DNA of 64,000 nt from Panulirus ornatus. Lineage: Eukaryota > Arthropoda > Malacostraca > Decapoda > Palinuridae. Shown in pieces: positions 58,010 through 64,000 of the stretch (position 1 is the first letter of the stretch; every line of letters starts with the position of its first letter). Location of the stretch: positions 11,148,219-11,212,218 of the forward strand of contig NC_092281.1 of the NCBI RefSeq assembly GCF_036320965.1, written 5' to 3'. The translations under genes and the position numbers were made by a program. Under the pieces are notes generated by a model. The model saw only the letters and a list, made by a program, of their open reading frames with translations. It did no database searches and was not told the DNA's origin.

Positions 58010-58955
58010 TTAGGTTAGGTTAGGTTAGGTTGGGGTTAGATGGGGTTAGGTTAGGTTAGGTTAGGTTAGGTTAGATGGGGTTAGGTTAGGTTAGGTTGGG
58101 GTTAGATGGGGTTAGGTTAGGTTGGGGTTAGATGGGGTTAGGTTAGGTTAGGTTGGGGTTAGATGGGGTTAGGCTAGGTTAGATTATGGTTAGATTAAGT
58201 TAGGTTAGGTTGGGGTTAGATTAAGTTAGGTTAGGTTGGGGTTAGATTAAGTTAGGTTAGGTTGGGGTTAGATTAAGTTAGGTTAGGTTGGGGTTAGATT
58301 AAGTTAGGTTAGGTTGGGGTTAGATTAAGTTAGGTTAGGTTGGGGTTAGATTAAGTTAGGTTAGGTTGGGGTTAGATGGCGTTAGGTTAGGTTAAGTTGG
58401 GGGTTATATTAGGTTGGGTGTTAAATTAGGTTAGGTTGGTTAGATTAGGTTAGGTTAGTTTGAGGGGTTAGGTTAGGTTAGGTTGGTTGGTTAGATTAGG
58501 TTAGGTTAGTTTGAGGGGTTAGGTTAGGTTAGTTTGAGGGGTTAGGTTAGATTGAGGGGTTAGATTAGGTTAGGTTAGTGTGAGGGGTTAGGTTAGGTTG
58601 GTTGGTTAGATTAGGTTAGGTTAGTTTGAGGGGTTAGGTTAGGTTAGGTTGGTTGGTTAGATTAGGTTAGGTTAGTTTGAGGGGTTAGGTTAGATTGGGG
58701 GGTTAGATTAGGTTAGGTTAGTTTGAGGGGTTAGGTTAGATTGAGGGGTTAGATTAGGTTAGGTTAGGTTGGAGGTTGAATTGGGTTAGGTTGGAGGTTG
58801 AATTAGGTTAGGTTGGGGGTTAGATTAGGTTAGGTTAGTTTGAGGGGTTAGGTTAGATTGAGGGGTTAGATTAGGTTAGGTTAGTTTGAGGGGTTAGGTT
58901 AGATTGAGGGGTTAGGTTAGGTTAGGTGGGGGTTGGGGGTTAGATTAGGTAAAGC
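58010..58955. repeat. Interstitial (TTAGG)n telomere-like block
   Basis: About 945 bases built from TTAGG with TTAGA, TTGGGG, TTAAG and TTTGAGG variants. Higher-order units are visible: about 26 bp (GGTTAGGTTGGGGTTAGATT plus AAGTTA) repeated about seven times at 58190-58375, and longer GTTTGAGGGGTTAGG units from 58450 on. TTAGG is the ancestral arthropod telomere repeat. Confidence 0.93.
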
Positions 58956-59109
58956 CTGTTGATATTGACCTTTGTGAACATCAAGGTAGACATAGCAGTG
59001 TTCGACTTTATTTATGATAATAAAAACATTTTTTTTTCGTATATTTCCCCACTTCAGAACATGACCTGGGATAATGTAAACACAGGTCATGTGATGAGTG
59101 GCTCATGAG

Positions 59110-59700
59110 TATTGCAAGGGTCAGGAGAATGCCACCATGACCTGGTATGGGAGGGTTAGGAGAGTGCCACCATGACCTGGTATGGGAGGGTTAGGAGAGT
59201 ACCACCATGACCTGGTATGGGAGGGTTAGGAGAGTGCCACCATGACCTGGTATGGGAAGGTCAGGAGAATGCCACCATGACCTGGTATGGGAGGGTTAGG
59301 AGAGTGCCACCATGACCTGGTATGGGAGGGTTAGGAGAGTGCCACCATGACCTGGTATGGGAGGGTCAGGAGAATGCCACCATGACCTGGTATGGGAGGG
59401 TTAGGAGAGTGCCACCATGACCTGGTATGGGAGGGTTAGGAGAGTGCCACCATGACCTGGTTTGGGAGGGTTAGGAGAGTGCCACCATGACCTGGTATGG
59501 GAGGGTTAGGAGAGTGCCACCATGACCTGGTATGGGAGGGTTAGGAGAGTGCCACCATGACCTGGTATGGGAGGGTTAGGAGAGTGCCACCATGACCTGG
59601 TATGGGAGGGTTAGGAGAATGCCACCATGACCTGGTATGGGAGGGTTAGGAGAGTGCCACCATGACCTGGTATGGGGAGGGTCAGGAGAATGCCTCGGTG
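59110..59700. repeat. 35-bp minisatellite, GTGCCACCATGACCTGGTAT
   Basis: About sixteen units of GAGGGTTAGGAGAGTGCCAC and CATGACCTGGTATGG, 35 bp. Variants GTTAGG/GTCAGG and GAGTG/GAATG. Each unit carries GCCACCATG, a Kozak-like context, but no frame extends. Confidence 0.95.
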
Positions 59701-59870
59701 ACCTAATATAGCAAAAGTTCTATCCTCATCCAATCAGCGGAAGAAAACGCTCATCTCTCCTGCTGAACACAGTTGCCAGCAGCCTGGACCAGGGACGGAC
59801 CAGCCCCGGTCCACCACTGGTCCAGGATGGTGCTAAGCTTCCCCTAACCTTTCCCCACCTGAGGGGACAC

Positions 59871-59871
<1 letters not shown>

Positions 59872-59944
<73 letters not shown>
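59872..59944. repeat. (AC)n microsatellite
   Basis: About 36 units. Confidence 0.97.
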
Positions 59945-59945
<1 letters not shown>

Positions 59946-60031
59946 GGGGGACAACCCACTCCTCTGATACTTCCCTGTTTTAGGTATATAACCGAGGGAG
60001 GATTGGGTTCTCTCCCTTAAAGTCTCCCTGG

Positions 60032-60300
60032 TGGTGGAGGGCGACAATGGGAGGTGGAGGACGACAGTGGGAGGTGGAGGACGACAATAGAAGGTGGAGG
60101 ACGACAATAGAAGGTGGAGGACGACAATAGAAGGTGGAGGACGACAGTGGGAGGTGGACGACAGTGGGAGGTGGAGGACGACAATAGAAGGTGGAGGACG
60201 ACAATAGAAGGTGGAGGACGACAGTGGGAGGTGGAGGACGACAATAGAAGGTGGAGGACGACAATAGAAGGTGGAGGACGACAATGCGAGGTAGAGGGGG
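60032..60300. repeat. 20-bp minisatellite, GAGGACGACAATAGAAGGTG
   Basis: About thirteen units with ACAATAGAAG / ACAGTGGGAG variants. Confidence 0.93.
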
Positions 60301-60554
60301 ACAAGTGGAGGAGGGGGGAGGGGACACGTGGAGAGAGAGGAGAAGAAAGGTAGGTGGAGGACGACAAGTGGAGGTAGAGGACGACATGGAGAAGTGGATG
60401 ACGGCGGTGGGGAGGTGGACGACAAAGGGAGGAGAAGGACGACAAGTGAAGTGGAGCAGGACGACCCAGGAGAGGTGGAACACGACACATGGAGGTTGGA
60501 GGGGGGGGGGGGGGGTAGCAGAAGATCACACGGTGGAGTGTGAGAGGAAAGAGG

Positions 60555-60720
60555 GGAAGGTGTGTGTGTGGGGGTGGGGGGAGGGGAAGAAGAAGAGGAG
60601 GAGGAGGGAAGGAAGGGGAGGGGAGGGAAGGTGTGTGTGTGTGGGGGTGGGGGGAGGGGAAGAAGAAGAGGAGGAGGAGGGAAGGAAGGGGAGGGGAGGG
60701 AAGGTGTGTGTGTGTGTGTG
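60555..60720. repeat. Direct duplication of an about 84-bp purine-rich block
   Basis: GTGGGGGTGGGGGGAGGGGA, AGAAGAAGAGGAGGAGGAGG and GAAGGAAGGGGAGGGGAGGG occur twice in tandem. Strongly G-rich on the plus strand. Confidence 0.9.
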
Positions 60721-60854
60721 GTGTGTGGAGGAGTCTGGGAAAGGGGGGGGAGAGAGAGTTGGAGGGTGGTGGTGGTGGTGGTGCTTTGGGGAAGAGGGGA
60801 AGGGGTGGGAGGAGAGGGGTGAGGAGAGGGGAGGACGAGAAAGGGGAACAACCG

Positions 60855-62005
60855 TAAGAGCTCACCACCACCACCACCACCAGCGGCGGCGGCGGCGGCG
60901 GCGGTGGAGCCTCGTATGGCGGCCGCCTGCTGCTGCTGGTGCTGCGCCGACCATGGTACTCAGGTAGCCCCAGGCAGCCTCACGATTGAGGTCGGGGGAA
61001 GGAGGAGGCTGAGGTGAGGGAAGGAGGAGGTGGTGAAGGAGGAGGCTGAGGTGAGGGAAGGAGGAGGTGGTGAAGGAGGAGGCTGAGGTGAGGGAAGGAG
61101 GAGAGAGCAGGTCAGGACAAGATTAACCTCCACAGTTGGGAGGGGAGGAAGAAGAGATGTTAATGTTAAACATGAGGGAGGGGAGAAGGAAGAGGAGGAG
61201 GAGGAGGGCGCCCTCCGCCTCCCTCCTGGTCTCTAGAGGTGTAACACAAGGTGTGGTGGTGGTGTGGGCTGCAGGTCTTCCAGAACGGAGGGGCAGGTGA
61301 CTCCAGGGAGAAGGAGGGAGGGATGCGACACACGATTCCTCTCCCTGGAGTGAGGATTCCCTTTACGTTTGTCCTTATTGTCCTTGGTGGTGGTGAGGGA
61401 GAGAGGGAGGGAGGGAGGTCCTAAGTCTAGTATAAAGCTGAGGGTGAGGAAGGCTAGATGGAGGGCCAGGGAGGGAGGGAGGGATGGCGCGGCGCGGCGG
61501 CGGAGTGCGATGGCGACGTGTGGCAACCCGGGTGTGCGGCCCAGGCAGGTAGAGAGGCGGCGGGCCCACCAGGTGCCACTGCGACTCCGTCAGGCACACA
61601 CCCGCTCGCGCGACCCTCCGCTCTACCGACCTCCGACGCACCTGCAGGACCTTCCGTGCCGCCAGGTAGGTCACCAGAGACCCCCGCCGCCCGCTCACCT
61701 GACCCGCCGGGGCACCAGGCACCAGTCCTGGCCGCTAGGACCAGGGCGTCGCTACGTGGGAGCCAGGTAGGGGAGGCGAGATCCTCGTCTCCCCCTCCCC
61801 TCACTCCCTGGCTACGTGCTCCCCTCTGCCTGGGAATCTAAGGCCAGAGGAAAGCCCAGCTGGACCCTAGTGGACAGATCAGGGGCCCCCAGCTCGATCC
61901 TAGTGGACAGATCAGGGCCCCCCCAAGCCGCTGGCCCCCCACTGGCAAGAGGAGGAGGGCCTCCCCTCCAAACCCAGCCCTTAGTGTTCAGTTCAGCGTG
62001 GGTCG
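60855..62005. promoter_or_regulatory. CpG-rich region, possible promoter or first exon of an unseen gene
   Basis: GC- and CpG-rich: (GGC)n at 60890, GGCGCGGCGCGGCGGCGG at 61485. Donor-like sites are present (GCCGCCAG|GTAGGT near 61664; ACTCAG|GTAGCC near 60963, with ATGGCGGCCGCC upstream). Frames are open on both strands because of GC bias. No protein is recognised. Confidence 0.25.
61010..61105. repeat. 42-bp repeat, GGAGGCTGAGGTGAGGGAAG
   Basis: Two to three units of GGAGGCTGAGGTGAGGGAAG with GAGGAGGTGGTGAAGGA. Confidence 0.85.
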
Positions 62006-62015
62006 AGTGCGACTA

Positions 62016-62018
<3 letters not shown>

Positions 62019-62091
<73 letters not shown>
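62019..62091. repeat. (CT)n microsatellite
   Basis: Perfect run. Confidence 0.97.
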
Positions 62092-62092
<1 letters not shown>

Positions 62093-62894
62093 ACGCGATC
62101 GGTGGCGCCGTGCCACGGGCGGCGGGCGGGTGTCGATCGAGGGAGCTGGACTCGTGTGGTGGGCAAAGCCTCACACCGCAGCCGCCAGTGGCCCCGTGGG
62201 AGAGGACCCTGAAGGGGGGAGGGGGGGCGAGGGGGGGTGGTGGTGTGGCGGGGGGGGGGGGGTTGGAGTGGGGGGGGTGGGGATGGTCCGCTAGTGCCGG
62301 ACGCAGTGCCAACCACCTGTTACTGGACCCACTCCCAGACCCCCAACCACACCACACCACACCAACAACAGGTAGTCGAGACCAACAGGTAGTTGGAGAA
62401 GGGGGGAAGGGGGTTAGGGAAAGGGGGGGTCTTGGTGGTGGTGGTGAGGACCAACCACCACCAGGTGCGTCTTGTGGAAAAAAAAAACAGGAGGAGGAGG
62501 AGGAGGTGGCTAACGGAACGAAGAGACAAACCCAGAGGACACACACACACGGAGCGAGAGTTGAGGAGGAAACAACAGGTGTCAGGACCGAACACGAACA
62601 CACACACACACATACACAATGTGTGTTGTAAATAGACGACGTAGTCCAAAACGTACGTAAGTCCACGGACGTAACGGAAGACCAACAGGTACATCAGACC
62701 ACGACCAGATTATCGACCCAGACCAGCATACAGTCGATGGGACGAACGGGTACATGTGGAGGACCAGAAGACAGTAGAAAAATAACCTCAAACACAACTG
62801 GGTGTTAAGACGGTCCTTGCAGGTGTGCCCGGGTCACCTTCCCTACACTGAGGTGCATCAGGGAGGCAGGAGTGAACCCCTCACTTGTGAATGA

Positions 62895-64000
62895 TGTGAG
62901 GTGTGAGGCCGCTATAGTGGTGTGGTGTGAGGCGCCTGGTGTGGTGGTGGATGGGTGTGGTGTGAGGCACCTGGTGTACTAGTATGTAGGTAGTGTGAGG
63001 CACATAGTGTACTGGTAGGTAGGTGGTGTGAGGCACCTGGTGTGCTAGTATGTAGGTGGTGTGAGGTACCTAGTGTGCTGGTAGGTAGGTGGTGTGAGGC
63101 ACCTGGTGTGCTAGTATGTAGGTAGTGTGAGGTACCTAGTGTGCTGGTAGGTAGGTGGTGTGAGGTACCTAGTGTGGTTTGTTGGGAAGGTAGATGGTCT
63201 GCAGCACCTAGTGTGATATAAAGGTAGGTGGTCTGCAGCACCTAGTGTGGTGGTAGATATGTGGTCTGCAGTACCTAGTGTGGTGGTAGATATGTGGTCT
63301 GCAGCACCTAGTGTGGTGGTAGATATGTGGTCTGCAGCACCTAGTGTGATGTAAGTGGTCTTCAGTACCTAGTGTGGTGTGGTGATAGGTAGGTAGGTGG
63401 TCTGCAGCTCCAAGTGTGGTGTAGGGACAATTAGATGGTCTGCATCACCTCGTGTGGTGTTGTGGTTAGTTAGGTAGGTGGTCTGTTGTGATGTAGGGGC
63501 AGCTAGATGGTCTGCAGTACCTAGTGTGGTATTGTGGTAGGTAGGTGGTCTGCGGAACCTAGAGTGGGGCCAGATAGGTGGTCACCGGCACCTAGTGTTA
63601 GGGCAGGTAGATGGTCTGTAGCACCTATTGTGGTATGAGGGTGATTAGGTGATCTGCATCACCTACTGTATGGGCAGGTAGGTGATCTGTCGCACCTAAT
63701 GTGGGGGAGGTAGGTGGTCTGCAGCACTTGTTGTGATGGGATGCCGGTAGGTGGAGTGTGGGAGCAAATAGGTGGTCTGCAGCACCTGGTGTGGGGCCAG
63801 GTAGGTGGTATGCAGCACCTATTGTTGTACGGGGCAGGTGAGTGGTCTGCAGCACCTAGTGTTGTACGGGGCAGGCAGGTGGTCTGCAGCACGTAGTGTG
63901 GTGGAGGGAAGGAGGTGGTCTGCAGCACCTAGTGTCGTATAGAGCAGGTAGGTGGTCTGCAGCACTTAGTGTGGTACGCGGGAAGGCAGGTGGTCTGCAG
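62895..64000. repeat. About 30-bp minisatellite, GTGGTCTGCAGCACCTAGTG, to window end
   Basis: About thirty-five degenerate units of GGTAGGTGGTCTGCAGCACC with TAGTGTGGT. The first part (62930-63180) has GGTGTGAGGCACCTGGTGTG variants. The array continues beyond the window. Confidence 0.92.

Noticed and set aside
59110..59700. Repeated GCCACCATG start contexts
   Set aside because: Each is part of a 35-bp satellite unit and no frame longer than a few codons follows.
59844..60880. Proline/serine-rich frames near 60 kb
   Set aside because: Driven by the 20-bp array and purine-rich duplications; no domain or splice support.

Overview
The window reads as nuclear DNA of an arthropod, most likely a decapod crustacean. 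The evidence is split genes with GT-AG introns, an interstitial (TTAGG)n block, extreme microsatellite and minisatellite density, and several old LINE families including an RTE-like family of a kind I associate with decapods. No bacterial gene organisation is present. Most long open frames between 27 and 64 kb are by-products of tandem repeats and were not annotated as genes.

The one gene I can reconstruct is on the minus strand, from about 28.9 kb down to about 11.0 kb. It is a class C G-protein-coupled receptor of the metabotropic glutamate receptor (mGluR) family. Sixteen coding exons join with consistent phases into a protein of about 900 residues: signal peptide, bilobed Venus-flytrap domain, cysteine-rich domain, seven membrane segments and a short tail. 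The residues that hold the alpha-amino and alpha-carboxyl groups of an amino-acid ligand are kept. Those that grip the glutamate side chain (equivalents of rat mGluR1 R78, R323 and K409, and also Y74) are replaced. That is the known pattern of the insect orphan receptor mangetout/DmXR, so I read this as its crustacean counterpart and not as a canonical glutamate receptor. The initiator ATG appears to sit alone at the end of the first exon, and the next acceptor is a CAGCAG tandem site.

Region by region. 1-11 kb: AT-rich, one unidentified plus-strand exon-like segment (759-926), decayed LINE pieces and the 3' side of the receptor gene. 11-29 kb: the receptor gene; its introns hold an RTE-like LINE 3' end (15.66-16.53 kb), LINE 5' fragments (12.1-13.3 and 16.5-16.9 kb) and several minisatellites. 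One of these is a tandem multiplication of the end of exon 3 together with its splice donor. 29-45 kb: minisatellites and dinucleotide tracts, with CR1/Jockey-like reverse transcriptase relics (39.4 and about 42 kb) and a Penelope-like relic (44.35-45.12 kb). 45.7-50.25 kb: one 4.5-kb array of a 23/25-bp unit. 50.4-57.8 kb: further arrays and a CR1-like LINE relic (56.0-57.15 kb). 58.0-58.95 kb: interstitial TTAGG block. 59.1-64 kb: 35-bp and 20-bp arrays, a CpG-rich stretch at 60.85-62.0 kb that could be a promoter or first exon of an unseen gene, and a roughly 30-bp array that runs off the end of the window.

All family assignments come from reading motifs; no database search was possible.
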